A stretch of 64,000 bases of DNA from Enterobacter cancerogenus (GTDB taxonomy: Bacteria; Pseudomonadota; Gammaproteobacteria; Enterobacterales; Enterobacteriaceae): contig JRUP01000034.1 in assembly GCA_000773965.1 (NCBI GenBank), positions 1-64,000 of the forward strand. Reading direction: 5' to 3'. The notes under the pieces are model-generated. The model was given only the letters and a program-made list of their open reading frames with translations, made no database searches and had not been told where the DNA came from. Each line of letters begins with the position of its first letter. Within the stretch, counting starts at the first letter, position 1. Positions 30,103-40,830 of this stretch are shown in pieces. A program made the position numbers and the translations under genes.

Positions 30103-30954
30103 TTAAGACTGTTTGGACATTGCAGCAACTTCTGCTGCGAAGTCAGCTTCAACTTTCTCGATGCCTTCGCCCACTTCGAAGCGGATGAAGTTAATCACGT
30201 CTGCGCCTTTCTCTTTCAGAGCCTGGCCAACAGTTTTGCTTGGATCGATAACGAAAGCCTGACCGGTCAGAGAAACTTCGCCGGTGAATTTCTTCATGCG
30301 GCCTTCAACCATTTTCTCTGCGATTTCTTTAGGCTTGCCAGACTGCATGGCGATGTCCAGCTGAACCTGGTACTCTTTCTCAACCACATCAGCAGACACG
30401 TCTTCTGGCTTAACGAATTCTGGCTTGCTTGCCGCAACGTGCATCGCAACTTGCTTGCTCAGCTCTTCATCAGCACCGGTGGTAGAAACCACTACGCCGA
30501 TACGTGCGCCGTGCTGGTAGCTGTTCAGCTGAGCACCTTCCAGGATAGCAACACGACGGATGTTGATGTTCTCACCGATTTTAGCAACCAGCGCTACGCG
30601 TTCTTCTTCGAACTGCGCTTTCAGAGCTTCAACATCAGTCACTTTACCAGCAACAGCTGCATCCAGCACTTTGTCAGCGAAAGCCTGGAAACCAGCATCT
30701 TTAGCAACGAAGTCAGTCTGGCAGTTAACTTCCAGAATCACTGCGAAACCATCAGCGATTTTGGTTTTGATCACGCCGTCAGCAGCAACGTTGCCTGCTT
30801 TCTTAGCGGCTTTGATCGCGCCAGATTTACGCATGTTCTCAATCGCCAGCTCGATGTCGCCGTTCGCTTCGGTCAGCGCTTTTTTGCAATCCATCATGCC
30901 TGCGCCAGTACGCTCACGCAGTTCTTTTACCAATGCAGCGGTAATTTCAGCCAT
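30103..30954 (-). CDS. tsf: Elongation factor Ts
   Basis: A 283-residue nucleotide exchange factor for EF-Tu. The N-terminal UBA-like domain (1-55) contains [13 protein letters not shown], and TDFVAKD at 80-86 inserts near the EF-Tu magnesium site. A coiled-coil motif lies near 187-226. Length equals E. coli EF-Ts. It is downstream of rpsB with a partial terminator between them. Confidence 0.98.
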   Translation of the reverse strand: MAEITAALVKELRERTGAGMMDCKKALTEANGDIELAIENMRKSGAIKAAKKAGNVAADGVIKTKIADGFAVILEVNCQTDFVAKDAGFQAFADKVLDAAVAGKVTDVEALKAQFEEERVALVAKIGENINIRRVAILEGAQLNSYQHGARIGVVVSTTGADEELSKQVAMHVAASKPEFVKPEDVSADVVEKEYQVQLDIAMQSGKPKEIAEKMVEGRMKKFTGEVSLTGQAFVIDPSKTVGQALKEKGADVINFIRFEVGEGIEKVEADFAAEVAAMSKQS

Positions 30955-31065
30955 TCCAGAATCCTCGATTCGTCTCTGTGTGCGTTAACACTGTCAGAAA
31001 CTTGTTGCGGAAAATTTACTCTGCCCCGCTTACCCGAAAGAAGCGTGACAAACTTAGATAAATAA

Positions 31066-31087
31066 AAGGGGCCTGTGCGGCCCCCTT
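31066..31087 (-). terminator. Attenuator-like terminator between rpsB and tsf
   Basis: Stem GGGGCC / GGCCCC (31068-31073, 31079-31084) followed on the minus strand by TTTTATTTAT. Read-through is expected because tsf depends on the rpsB promoter. Confidence 0.75.
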
Positions 31088-31135
31088 AACAGATAACATC
31101 TGATGTCTAAGGGCTCTTAGAAAGAGCGAACCTTA

Positions 31136-32021
<886 letters not shown>

Positions 32022-32028
32022 GCGCGCT

Positions 32029-32058
32029 TTATACCATAACGCGCAGGAATACGCCAAC
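32029..32058 (-). promoter_or_regulatory. rpsB promoter
   Basis: Minus-strand -35 TTGGCG (32053-32058) and -10 TATAAA (32029-32034) with an 18-bp spacer and a GC-rich discriminator (GCGCGCC), typical of stringently controlled ribosomal genes. Confidence 0.65.
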
Positions 32059-32175
32059 AGTTGTTAGCAGCGTGAGCGAGGAGTCATCCCGATTTGGCAG
32101 CCTAATGACTGACTGCTAACATGACTGCCACAGAACTCATTATTGTCGAAAATGTCGGCAATTGCGGATTATTTA

Positions 32176-32970
32176 ATGGCCATTTCAATCAAAACCCCTG
32201 AAGAAATCGAAAAAATGCGCGTGGCGGGCCGTCTGGCTGCTGAAGTGCTGGAAATGATCGCCCCGCACGTGGTGCCGGGTGTGACCACAGGTGAACTCGA
32301 CCGCCTCTGCCACGATCACATCACGAATAAGCAGCAGGCTATCTCAGCCTGCCTTGGCTATCACGGCTTCCCGAAATCGGTATGTATTTCGGTTAACGAA
32401 GTGGTGTGCCACGGCATCCCGAGCGATGACCGCGTTTTAAAAGATGGCGATGTGGTCAACGTTGACGTCACGGTGATCAAAGACGAGTATCACGGCGATA
32501 CCTCGAAGATGTTCATCGTCGGCAAACCGACTATTCAAGGCGAGCGCTTGTGCCGTGTCACCCAGGAAAGCCTCTACATTGCGCTGCGTCTGGTTAAACC
32601 GGGCATCCGCCTGCGTGAGCTGGGCCGTGCGATTCAGCAATATGTTGAAGCACAGGATTTCTCTGTGGTACGTGAATACTGCGGCCACGGCATCGGCAAA
32701 GGTTTCCACGAAGAACCACAAGTGTTGCACTATGATGCCGATGACGGCGGCGTGGTGTTGCAGGCGGGGATGACCTTTACCGTTGAGCCGATGGTCAATG
32801 CCGGTGATTATCGTATCCGCACCATGAAGGATGGCTGGACCGTAAAAACCAAAGATCGCAGCTTGTCCGCGCAGTATGAGCATACTATTGTGGTGACAGA
32901 AAACGGCTGTGAGATTCTTACGCTGCGTGAAGATGACACCATTGCTGCGGTGCTCGAAAACAACGCGTAA
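32176..32970 (+). CDS. map: Methionine aminopeptidase, type I
   Basis: A 264-residue cytosolic metalloenzyme removing N-terminal Met from nascent proteins. The pita-bread fold carries His79, Asp97, Asp108, His171, Glu204 and Glu235, all at E. coli numbering. The start MAISIKTPEE was preferred over upstream codons from 32143 for homology. It diverges from rpsB, as in E. coli. The ribosome site before it is weak. Confidence 0.97.
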   Translation: MAISIKTPEEIEKMRVAGRLAAEVLEMIAPHVVPGVTTGELDRLCHDHITNKQQAISACLGYHGFPKSVCISVNEVVCHGIPSDDRVLKDGDVVNVDVTVIKDEYHGDTSKMFIVGKPTIQGERLCRVTQESLYIALRLVKPGIRLRELGRAIQQYVEAQDFSVVREYCGHGIGKGFHEEPQVLHYDADDGGVVLQAGMTFTVEPMVNAGDYRIRTMKDGWTVKTKDRSLSAQYEHTIVVTENGCEILTLREDDTIAAVLENNA

Positions 32971-32989
32971 CGTTCTTCAAGACAGTACC

Positions 32990-33016
32990 AGGCCGGCATA
33001 ATGCCGGCCTTTTTTA
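32990..33016 (+). terminator. Intrinsic terminator of map
   Basis: Stem GGCCGGC / GCCGGCC around ATAAT, followed by T6. It ends only about 20 bp before the glnD start. Confidence 0.9.
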
Positions 33017-33037
33017 TGGCGCTTACGAGGCATGTCG

Positions 33038-35692
33038 ATGAGTGGTAGCGTGACCGAAGCAGTACACAAAGGCCTGACTGATTCCCCCGCCAGCTGGCCC
33101 GATGAAGCCCTGACGCGTGACAAATTAAAACTCTATCTGGAGCAATTCCAGCAGCATCTCGGTATGGCCTTTGATGCCGGTACTGACGTTGAATCACTGA
33201 TTGATGCCCGCACGCTATTTATCGATCGTCTGTTACGCCGACTGTGGCGCTTCTACGGCTTCGATAAAATGAAAGAGATTGCGTTGGTTGCGGTGGGCGG
33301 CTATGGCCGTGGTGAACTGCATCCGCTCTCCGATATCGATGTCTTGATACTCAGCCGCCAGCCACTGGATGATGCGGCCGCGCAACGCACCAGCGAACTC
33401 CTGACGCTTATGTGGGATTTAAAACTCGAAGTTGGCCACAGTGTGCGCACGCTGGAAGAGTGTTTACTGGAGGGGTTGTCTGATCTTACTGTCGCGACCA
33501 ACCTGATCGAATCCCGCATGCTGACAGGCGATGTCGCCCTGTTCCTTGAGTTGCAGAAGAACATTTTCAGCGATGGCTTCTGGCCGTCCTCTCGCTTTTT
33601 CGCGGCCAAGATTGAAGAGCAGCAGGAACGTCATCAGCGCTATCACGGTACCAGCTACAATCTCGAACCCGATATTAAAAGCAGCCCGGGCGGCCTGCGC
33701 GACATCCACACCTTACAATGGGTGGCGCGTCGCCATTTCGGTGCCACCACCATGGATGAAATGGTCGGTTTTGGATTTATCACAGAAGCCGAACGTAATG
33801 AGATCAATGAATGCCAGGAGTTTCTCTGGCGGATTCGCTTCGCGCTGCACTTAACGCTCACACGCTACGACAATCGCTTGTTGTTTGATCGCCAGCTCAC
33901 CGTGGCACAGCGGCTCAACTATCTTGGCGAAGGTAATGAGCCGGTTGAGCGCATGATGAAAGATTTTTACCGGGTGACGCGCCGCATTGGTGAGCTCAAT
34001 CAGATGCTGCTGCAGCTGTTTGATGAGGCGATTCTCGCGCTCTCCACCACCGAGAAACCGCGCAGCATTGATGATGATTTCCAACTGCGCGGCAATTTGA
34101 TCGACCTGCGCGATCCCACCCTATTCGAACGTGAACCGCAGGCCATTCTGCGCATGTTTTATGTGATGGTACGTAATGAGAACATCACCGGCATTTACTC
34201 CACCACGCTACGTCATTTACGCCATGCGCGTCGTCATCTGAAGCAGCCGCTGTGCCAGATTGCCGAAGCGCGTGACACCTTTATGGCAATTCTGCGCCAT
34301 CCGGGCGCGGTGAAGCGGGCGCTGGTGCCGATGCATCGCCATAGTGTCCTTTGGGCGTATACGCCGCTGTGGGGCAATATTGTCGGCCAGATGCAGTTTG
34401 ACCTGTTCCATGCTTACACGGTGGATGAGCACACCATTCGCGTCCTGCAAAAGCTGGAAAGTTTCGCCAACGAAGCCACGCGTCCGATGCACCCATTGTG
34501 TGTAGAACTCTGGCCGCGTTTGCCACAGATCGAACTGCTGCTGATGGCTGCCTTGTTGCACGATATTGCCAAAGGGCGCGGCGGTGACCACTCGATTCTG
34601 GGGGCGCAGGACGCGCTTGATTTTGCCGAATTGCACGGGCTCAACTCGCGGGAAACGCAGTTGGTGGCCTGGCTGGTGCGCCATCATCTTCTGATGTCGG
34701 TCACCGCCCAGCGCCGTGATATTCAGGACCCGACGGTGATTCAGCAATTCGCTGAAGTCATGCAGAATGAAAACCGCCTGCGTTATCTGGTGTGTCTCAC
34801 CGTGGCCGACATCTGCGCCACTAACGAAAGTCTGTGGAACAGCTGGAAGCAGAGCCTGCTGCGTGAATTGTTCTTCGCGACCGAAAAACAGCTGCGTCGC
34901 GGTATGGAAAACAGCCCGGACTTGCGCGAACGCGTGCGTCATCACCGTTTGCAGGCCCTCGCGCTGTTGCGCATGGAAAACCTTAACGAAGAGCGTTTGC
35001 ACCACATCTGGAGCCGCTGCCGTGCTGACTATTTCCTGCGTCACACGCCGAATCAACTGGCATGGCACGCGCGTCATCTGATCGACCATGACCTTACAAA
35101 GCCGCTGGTGCTGGTCAGCCCGCAGGCCACACGCGGCGGGACTGAAATCTTTATCTGGAGCCCGGACCGCCCTCACCTGTTCGCCGCAGTGGCCGGTGAG
35201 CTGGACCGCCGCAATCTGAGCGTGCACGATGCTCAGATCTTTACCAGCCGCGACGGCATGGCGATGGATACCTTTATTGTGCTGGAACCGGATGGCAGTC
35301 CGCTGGCCGCCGATCGTCATCCGATGATTATGCAGGCGCTGGAGCAAGCGATCACCCAAACCGAATGGGTGCCACCGCGCACACGTCGCCAGTCTGCTCG
35401 CCTCAAGCACTTCAGTGTCGATACCGAAGTGAATTTCCTGCCGACGCACACCGACCGTCGCAGTTATCTGGAATTGGTGGCGCTGGATCAACCAGGCTTG
35501 CTGGCGCGTGTGGGGGAAGTGTTTGCCGACCTCGGTGTGTCACTGCACGGCGCGCGCATCAGTACGATTGGCGAACGGGTTGAAGATCTTTTCATCCTGG
35601 CAGACAGCGAGCGGCGCGCACTTGATGTAGAAATACGCAATGTGCTGCAACAACGGTTGACAGAGGCCCTCAATCCAAACGATAAAGTGTGA
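33038..35692 (+). CDS. glnD: Bifunctional PII uridylyltransferase / uridylyl-removing enzyme
   Basis: An 884-residue nitrogen sensor that uridylylates PII proteins (GlnB, GlnK) when glutamine is low and deuridylylates them when it is high. Domains: nucleotidyltransferase with [15 protein letters not shown] near residues 86-100, an HD domain with [12 protein letters not shown] near 506-517, and two C-terminal ACT domains (about 700-790 and 810-884) that bind glutamine. The second ATG (33038) is chosen because GAGG lies seven bases upstream; the first at 33032 is too close to it. Confidence 0.96.
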   Translation: MSGSVTEAVHKGLTDSPASWPDEALTRDKLKLYLEQFQQHLGMAFDAGTDVESLIDARTLFIDRLLRRLWRFYGFDKMKEIALVAVGGYGRGELHPLSDIDVLILSRQPLDDAAAQRTSELLTLMWDLKLEVGHSVRTLEECLLEGLSDLTVATNLIESRMLTGDVALFLELQKNIFSDGFWPSSRFFAAKIEEQQERHQRYHGTSYNLEPDIKSSPGGLRDIHTLQWVARRHFGATTMDEMVGFGFITEAERNEINECQEFLWRIRFALHLTLTRYDNRLLFDRQLTVAQRLNYLGEGNEPVERMMKDFYRVTRRIGELNQMLLQLFDEAILALSTTEKPRSIDDDFQLRGNLIDLRDPTLFEREPQAILRMFYVMVRNENITGIYSTTLRHLRHARRHLKQPLCQIAEARDTFMAILRHPGAVKRALVPMHRHSVLWAYTPLWGNIVGQMQFDLFHAYTVDEHTIRVLQKLESFANEATRPMHPLCVELWPRLPQIELLLMAALLHDIAKGRGGDHSILGAQDALDFAELHGLNSRETQLVAWLVRHHLLMSVTAQRRDIQDPTVIQQFAEVMQNENRLRYLVCLTVADICATNESLWNSWKQSLLRELFFATEKQLRRGMENSPDLRERVRHHRLQALALLRMENLNEERLHHIWSRCRADYFLRHTPNQLAWHARHLIDHDLTKPLVLVSPQATRGGTEIFIWSPDRPHLFAAVAGELDRRNLSVHDAQIFTSRDGMAMDTFIVLEPDGSPLAADRHPMIMQALEQAITQTEWVPPRTRRQSARLKHFSVDTEVNFLPTHTDRRSYLELVALDQPGLLARVGEVFADLGVSLHGARISTIGERVEDLFILADSERRALDVEIRNVLQQRLTEALNPNDKV

Positions 35693-35768
35693 CCGCAATC
35701 GATTTATCGACTTAATTCTCTGTGTCAGCGCGACGCTGGCACCCGTATGACAGACTCAGGAAATTATT

Positions 35769-36593
35769 ATGCAACAGTTACAGAGCGTTATTGAATCTGC
35801 CTTTGAGCGCCGCGCCGATATCACGCCAGCCAGCGTGGACAGCGTGACCCGTGAAGCCATCGAACAGGTTATTGGCCTGCTGGATAGCGGCGAACTGCGC
35901 GTGTCTGAAAAGATCAACGGAGAGTGGGTAACGCATCAGTGGCTGAAGAAAGCAGTGCTGCTGTCGTTCCGCATCAATGACAACCAGGTAATTGACGGCG
36001 CAGAAACTCGCTTCTACGACAAAGTGCCAATGAAGTTCGCTAACTGGGATGAAGCACGCTTCAAAAACGCCGGTTTCCGCGTTGTTCCACCAGCAGCCGT
36101 GCGTCAGGGCGCGTTCATTGCTCGTAACACCGTGCTGATGCCTTCATACGTCAACATCGGCGCTTTCGTTGATGAAGGCACCATGGTTGACACCTGGGCC
36201 ACCGTAGGTTCTTGTGCGCAGATCGGTAAAAACGTTCACCTGTCTGGCGGCGTCGGCATCGGTGGTGTTCTGGAGCCACTGCAGGCTAACCCAACCATCA
36301 TTGAAGACAACTGCTTCATCGGCGCACGTTCTGAAATCGTTGAAGGCGTGATCGTTGAAGAAGGTTCAGTGATCTCCATGGGCGTTTACATCGGTCAGAG
36401 CACCAAAATTTACGACCGTGAAACCGGCGAAGTGCATTACGGTCGCGTGCCAGCGGGTTCCGTGGTGGTTTCAGGTAACCTGCCGTCTAAAGATGGTAGC
36501 TACAGCCTGTACTGTGCCGTAATCGTGAAGAAAGTGGACGCTAAAACTCTGGCGAAAACGGGCATCAACGAACTGCTGCGTACCATCGACTAA
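35769..36593 (+). CDS. dapD: Tetrahydrodipicolinate N-succinyltransferase
   Basis: A 274-residue left-handed beta-helix trimer that succinylates tetrahydrodipicolinate in the lysine/diaminopimelate pathway. The N-terminal helical domain (1-100) is followed by hexapeptide turns ([30 protein letters not shown]). Length equals E. coli DapD. The order glnD-dapD is conserved; the gap of 76 bp should hold its promoter. Confidence 0.98.
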   Translation: MQQLQSVIESAFERRADITPASVDSVTREAIEQVIGLLDSGELRVSEKINGEWVTHQWLKKAVLLSFRINDNQVIDGAETRFYDKVPMKFANWDEARFKNAGFRVVPPAAVRQGAFIARNTVLMPSYVNIGAFVDEGTMVDTWATVGSCAQIGKNVHLSGGVGIGGVLEPLQANPTIIEDNCFIGARSEIVEGVIVEEGSVISMGVYIGQSTKIYDRETGEVHYGRVPAGSVVVSGNLPSKDGSYSLYCAVIVKKVDAKTLAKTGINELLRTID

Positions 36594-36621
36594 GTTAGAA
36601 ATTAGTTCGGTTACTCTGCCA

Positions 36622-36653
36622 ACGGGCCTGTATTCAGGCCCGTAATTTTTTCT
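36622..36653 (+). terminator. Intrinsic terminator of dapD
   Basis: Nine-bp stem ACGGGCCTG / CAGGCCCGT (36622-36630, 36635-36643) followed by AATTTTTTC. Confidence 0.92.
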
Positions 36654-36691
36654 TTACACTCTCACCCAAACTACCTGCTTCGCGCCGCGAA

Positions 36692-36740
36692 TTAACTGGT
36701 GCGTTTATTTTTCAAACAGTTCATAATCCGCGCCAGTTAA
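36692..36740 (+). repeat. Inverted repeat upstream of yaeH
   Basis: Arms TTAACTGGTGCG (36692-36703) and CGCGCCAGTTAA (36729-36740) pair over 12 positions with one G-U, around a 25-base A/T-rich loop. The rest of 36654-36887 shows no gene. Confidence 0.75.
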
Positions 36741-36887
36741 CTCCGGTCGCGCACTGTTCATCCCGGTTTTTGTGTCTACAGTTGATTAAGTATGCCGTAA
36801 GCGTTCCGGTTGCTGCGTGTCTGCCGCATCCCGAATGATGATGATAGTCCTGCGCGCTCACCCACTCTTAGATGGAATATAAACGCT

Positions 36888-37280
36888 ATGTACGACAACC
36901 TGAAAAGCTTAGGTATCAGCTCTCCTGAAGACATTGACCGTTACAGCCTGCGTCAGGAAGCCAGCAACGACATTCTGAAAATCTACTTCCGCAAAGACAA
37001 AGGTGAATTCTTCGCCAAAAGCGTGAAATTCAAATACCCGCGTCAGCGCAAAACTGTCGTCGCCGATCACACCAGCCAGGGCTATAAAGAAGTACAGGAA
37101 ATCAGCCCGAACCTGCGTTACGTGATCGACGAACTGGACCAGATTTGCCAGCGCGATCAGGTGGAAGTCGATCTGAAACGCAAAATCCTTGCGGATCTGC
37201 GTCATCTGGAAAACGTGGTATCCAATAAGATCGCTGAAATTGAATCCGATCTGGATCAACTGACCCGCAACGGTCGTTAA
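36888..37280 (+). CDS. yaeH: DUF3461 family protein YaeH
   Basis: A 130-residue highly charged cytosolic protein, very close to E. coli YaeH; function unknown. The C-terminal half (about 75-125) is a predicted helical stretch of alternating acidic and basic residues that could form a coiled coil. The ATG at 36888 matches the family start [10 protein letters not shown]; the frame extends upstream to 36810 without homology. It keeps its place after dapD, but the next E. coli neighbour (cdaR) is displaced by two accessory genes. Confidence 0.93.
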   Translation: MYDNLKSLGISSPEDIDRYSLRQEASNDILKIYFRKDKGEFFAKSVKFKYPRQRKTVVADHTSQGYKEVQEISPNLRYVIDELDQICQRDQVEVDLKRKILADLRHLENVVSNKIAEIESDLDQLTRNGR

Positions 37281-37301
37281 TTTTCTCCCCCGCGTTCCCA
37301 G

Positions 37302-37327
37302 GGCCAGCTTATGCTGGCCTTTTTTTT
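37302..37327 (+). terminator. Intrinsic terminator of yaeH
   Basis: Stem GGCCAGC / GCTGGCC (37302-37308, 37313-37319), loop TTAT, followed by eight T. Confidence 0.93.
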
Positions 37328-37424
37328 GCCTTAATTCAGTTTTATCTGGTCCTTTTTCACCTATCTGAATTCATAATCCCTGGCTAGTATCGGGTTATGT
37401 CTGACTTCAGGTATCACAAAAACC

Positions 37425-38129
37425 ATGCAATTTGCAGCCATCACCTCAGGACAGCGCGGTCTGGATGTTCATATCGCCGGTGACCTCGCGCAAAAAATTC
37501 TCTCTGGAACGCTAAAGGCTGGTGATGTTCTGCCCAGCGAAGTCGAGTTGTGTAGCCACTTTGGCGTCAGCCGAACTGCCGTGCGTGAGGCGCTCAAACT
37601 CCTCTCTTCGAAGGGATTAATAGAATCACGTCCCAAACTCGGCACGCATGTGCGCGATCGCACATACTGGAATCTGCTTGATGTGCAGCTGCTGGAATGG
37701 ATGCAGGGCATCGAATCTACGGCAGAGATGTATCAACAGTTTCTGGACTTCCGTGAGGCTATCGAACCACAAGCTGCCAGACTGGCTGCGCTACACGCTA
37801 CGCAGGCACAACGCACCGAACTTTCTCTGTTATTTCGCGAAATGATTGCTGTTTGCGCTGCGAGTAAATTCGATCTTGCCCGCTGGCTGGAGGCAGACAG
37901 TGCCTTTCATCGCCTGATTTTTCACTCTACTGACAACTGTTTTTACATCCCGTTCGGTAATTTGCTGGAAACCATCTTTAAATGCTTTTTTACCTGGCCT
38001 TCCAGCGCGCAGGATATTTTTTTGGACGAACACCGTAAGATTTATGAAGCGATCATGATCGGCGATGCCGATGCGGCGCACAGGGCGTCGATGAATCTAA
38101 TGCTTAACAGCACACAGCCTCGGCTATAA
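37425..38129 (+). CDS. FadR-family (GntR) transcriptional regulator
   Basis: A 234-residue regulator. An N-terminal GntR winged helix (about 15-80) contains LPSEVELCSHFGVSRTAVRE and GLIESRPKLGTHV. The C-terminal all-helical FCD effector domain (about 95-225) has the Asp/His positions typical of metal- or carboxylate-binding members (FREAIEP, DSAFHRLI, DEHRKIYEA). Such proteins usually sense sugar acids such as galactonate, or other carboxylates. E. coli has no gene here. It is convergent with the alginate-lyase-family gene, with 8 bp between stops. No clear ribosome site precedes the ATG. Confidence 0.9.
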   Translation: MQFAAITSGQRGLDVHIAGDLAQKILSGTLKAGDVLPSEVELCSHFGVSRTAVREALKLLSSKGLIESRPKLGTHVRDRTYWNLLDVQLLEWMQGIESTAEMYQQFLDFREAIEPQAARLAALHATQAQRTELSLLFREMIAVCAASKFDLARWLEADSAFHRLIFHSTDNCFYIPFGNLLETIFKCFFTWPSSAQDIFLDEHRKIYEAIMIGDADAAHRASMNLMLNSTQPRL

Positions 38130-38137
38130 CTTTCCCC

Positions 38138-39406
38138 TCACCGATACGTGGGTGGCCGCGATAACAACCACAGATCACGCAGCGCTTCTCTTTCCGCACC
38201 GCGCGCTGCTAGGCTGATAGGGGCCGCCGATTGCGTTTCGATTGCGCGATGAATCCAGGGCTGATAACGGTCGCTGTTCAGGCTGCGATCCGTGAGCGAG
38301 AGCAGTGGAATCAAGCGCAGACTGACACGATCGCGATTTTTCCATGGCCAGGTTTTGCTGTCATCGCTAAACGGTGCCATGTAATCCAGCGCACTCAACA
38401 ATGAACCGCTCTGCTGTTGATAGTGCCAAAGATCGCCCGCGCCGCTTCGCTGTGCCAGTTGCGCGAGGCTGGTCAGAGCCTGCAAATTGAAATAGCTATA
38501 GTGGAACGAGCGTGTGCGTGCCAGTTCCATTGGCTGCGTTCCGTCCGCACGAATTTGCCCGGCGATTTTATCCTGAGCTAACACCACCATCTGCTTAATC
38601 ACCTGAGGTTGATGCACATACCACGCGATGCCCGCCACCTGTGCGGCATACCAACTGCCATGATTATTGGGCGCATCACGCTCACCTTGTGCCAACTGAC
38701 TGTGCAGTAGCCAGTCAAGATAATCGCTAAACCATGCGTGCAATGCAGCCTGATCCTGTTGGTGCCAGCCGGGCGAATCTTGCAGTAACTGCAGTGCGTC
38801 CACCACACGCGTGGCAAAATAACGACCATCCAGCACACCGGTGTGGCGGCCCTGTGCCTTACCCGGCACGCCCTGAGCAAAATTAAGATTAGGATTCATG
38901 CGGGTAGCGGGATCGATAAACCAGCTGCGAATCATCGATTGGGCTTTCGCTGCATAACGGGTTTCGCCGGAGAAATACCAGGCAAGCGCCAATGCCTGCA
39001 CGTCTGCGGTGAAACGAGCCAGACGCACACCATCGCTTTGGTCGTTTTTACTCGCCGGATTGACCGCACCATCACGGCGTTCCCATGGCAAGCCATTGGG
39101 CTTGTCGGGATTCGGCCACCAGTAGGCACTCAGGCTGAGATAATCATGGCGGGAACCGCTGGGAGGTAACATTCCTTTCTGCGTCACGCTGGGATTGGGC
39201 TGGTTAAGCGCGCGATCGGCCGCCTGTTTGAGTTGCTGCCACGCCTGTTCAGTCTGTGGTGCTGCCTGATGATTTTTCAGCGCAGTTCGCGTCTGTTGCA
39301 TCTCTTCGCCAGATAAAAAGGCCAGCGAAACAGCTTTGGCATGACAGGTCGCGGTCATCAGCAAGCCGGCCAACAGCCAAATCAGGCGCACATTCAATCG
39401 GGGCAT
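38138..39406 (-). CDS. Alginate lyase family protein, secreted
   Basis: A 422-residue protein with a signal peptide of about 23 residues (ending TCHA) and an alpha/alpha-barrel alginate-lyase domain (Pfam alginate_lyase type). NNHGSWY at 247-253 corresponds to the catalytic Asn-His block of PL5 lyases. LSAYWWPNP at 92-100 is another family block. Probable role: beta-elimination of uronic-acid polymers in the periplasm, or outside the cell. The true substrate (alginate, exopolysaccharide or plant uronate) is not shown. Only 25 bp separate its start from the end of cdaR, whose product senses sugar diacids. Confidence 0.87.
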   Translation of the reverse strand: MPRLNVRLIWLLAGLLMTATCHAKAVSLAFLSGEEMQQTRTALKNHQAAPQTEQAWQQLKQAADRALNQPNPSVTQKGMLPPSGSRHDYLSLSAYWWPNPDKPNGLPWERRDGAVNPASKNDQSDGVRLARFTADVQALALAWYFSGETRYAAKAQSMIRSWFIDPATRMNPNLNFAQGVPGKAQGRHTGVLDGRYFATRVVDALQLLQDSPGWHQQDQAALHAWFSDYLDWLLHSQLAQGERDAPNNHGSWYAAQVAGIAWYVHQPQVIKQMVVLAQDKIAGQIRADGTQPMELARTRSFHYSYFNLQALTSLAQLAQRSGAGDLWHYQQQSGSLLSALDYMAPFSDDSKTWPWKNRDRVSLRLIPLLSLTDRSLNSDRYQPWIHRAIETQSAAPISLAARGAEREALRDLWLLSRPPTYR

Positions 39407-39431
39407 CTTCCTCTCCTGGCCCTGCTAAGGG

Positions 39432-40589
39432 TTAGCTCTGTTCATCCAGTTGCAGCGCCACATACAGCAGCAATCGATCGTCAAAATTGCCGAGGTTTAA
39501 TCCGGTCAGCTCGGAGATGCGGTTCAGGCGATACTCGAGCGTATTACGATGGATAAATAGTGCGCGTGCCGTGGCGCTTGGCTGCACGTTATGACTGAAC
39601 CACGCCACCAGCGTACGTCGTAATAATCCATTATTATCATTGGCTTTGAGTTTCGCCAACGGACGCGCCAGTTCATTCGCTTGCCAGCCACCGCGCAGGC
39701 TATCCAGTAGTACGGGGAGCACCAAATCCTGATAGAAGAAGCTGCGCTGTTCCGGCATGCGCTGTTTACCCACCATCATGGTGGTGCGCGCCGTACGGTA
39801 GGAACGCGCAATACTGCCAGGACCGGTAAAGAAATTACCCAGCGCGATGCGCATTCGCACCTGCCCACTCTCTTTCATACGCTGTAATAACTGATCCACG
39901 CGACGGCGGTGATCGTCTTGATCGTAACGGCCGTGGGCATTGAGCGCCGGCTTCAACACCACCATTTCAGTGAGTGAAACGATAGCTATCAGGTTGTCAC
40001 GATCCGGCGTTGTCAGCAGAGTTTGTAAATGCTGCAATTCCGACATCGCACTGTCAACGCCAAGCTGGCCGCTGTCGACTTCCACCACCGCCACCACGCG
40101 CGGTTGATTGAGATCGATGCCCAGGCGCTGCGCCCACTCGCTCAACGCCGGTGAAAGCGTATCGCTACGAATCAGGTTCAGCACCAGCTCTTCGCGCAAA
40201 CGGCTATCCTGCGCCAGCATGTGCAACAGCCGCGCTTGTTCCAGCATCATTTCTGCGGTCATACACACCAGTTCACCGTAGTGACGCAGCGCTGCCGGCT
40301 GGCCGGTCAGGCCAATTACACCGACAATCTCACCATCAATGCGCAACGGCAGGTTGATGCCAGGACGCACGCCGTGCAGATGTTTCGCCACGGCCTCATC
40401 AATGTCCACTACCCTTCCCTGCGATAACACCAGCAACGCACCTTCGTGCAATTCGCCAATACGCTCACGATCGCCGCTGCCAATAATGCGGCCGCGTGCA
40501 TCCATCACGTTGACATTACTGTCAATAATTTGCATGGTGCGGGCAACAATATCCTGAGCCAGTCGCGCATCGAGATGATAGGTGGCCAT
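39432..40589 (-). CDS. cdaR: Sugar diacid utilisation regulator CdaR
   Basis: A 385-residue transcription activator of glucarate, galactarate and glycerate genes in E. coli. The N-terminal diacid-recognition domain (about 5-135) is followed by a GGDEF-like middle region and a C-terminal PucR-type helix-turn-helix (LFIHRNTLEYRLNRISELTG, about 351-370). The ATG at 40589 is preferred; a TTG one codon earlier is the other option. It lies downstream of degP with a terminator between, and upstream of the lyase gene on the same strand, so read-through to the lyase is possible. Confidence 0.95.
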   Translation of the reverse strand: MATYHLDARLAQDIVARTMQIIDSNVNVMDARGRIIGSGDRERIGELHEGALLVLSQGRVVDIDEAVAKHLHGVRPGINLPLRIDGEIVGVIGLTGQPAALRHYGELVCMTAEMMLEQARLLHMLAQDSRLREELVLNLIRSDTLSPALSEWAQRLGIDLNQPRVVAVVEVDSGQLGVDSAMSELQHLQTLLTTPDRDNLIAIVSLTEMVVLKPALNAHGRYDQDDHRRRVDQLLQRMKESGQVRMRIALGNFFTGPGSIARSYRTARTTMMVGKQRMPEQRSFFYQDLVLPVLLDSLRGGWQANELARPLAKLKANDNNGLLRRTLVAWFSHNVQPSATARALFIHRNTLEYRLNRISELTGLNLGNFDDRLLLYVALQLDEQS

Positions 40590-40784
40590 CAATCACTCCA
40601 GAGAAAGGGAAGAATTGACAGAATACGCATCCCACGCACGCCTGGCATTGTGCAACTGCACATAGCCGGATAGAGAATACGGGAATTGCGGTAGGCGTCA
40701 CATTGCGAAACGGACATCTGCACGATGTGGACCACACTAAAAAGGTGTTGATGCTAGCCAGGAGCGCAGCTGTGCCTGACAAAA

Positions 40785-40811
40785 ACAAAAAAGGCGAGCC
40801 GAAGCTCGCCA
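40785..40811 (-). terminator. Intrinsic terminator of degP
   Basis: Stem GGCGAGC / GCTCGCC (40794-40800, 40805-40811), tetraloop, then T6 on the minus strand. Confidence 0.93.
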
Positions 40812-40830
40812 GTGTTCAATCATCTCAGAC

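Noticed and set aside
34217-35491. A 424-codon open frame antisense to glnD
   Set aside because: It is the mirror of a well-conserved gene in GC-rich DNA, has no ribosome site, and reads as low-meaning His/Gln-rich sequence.
36810-36887. N-terminal extension of yaeH
   Set aside because: Twenty-six extra codons show no similarity to the family, and a good family start exists at 36888.
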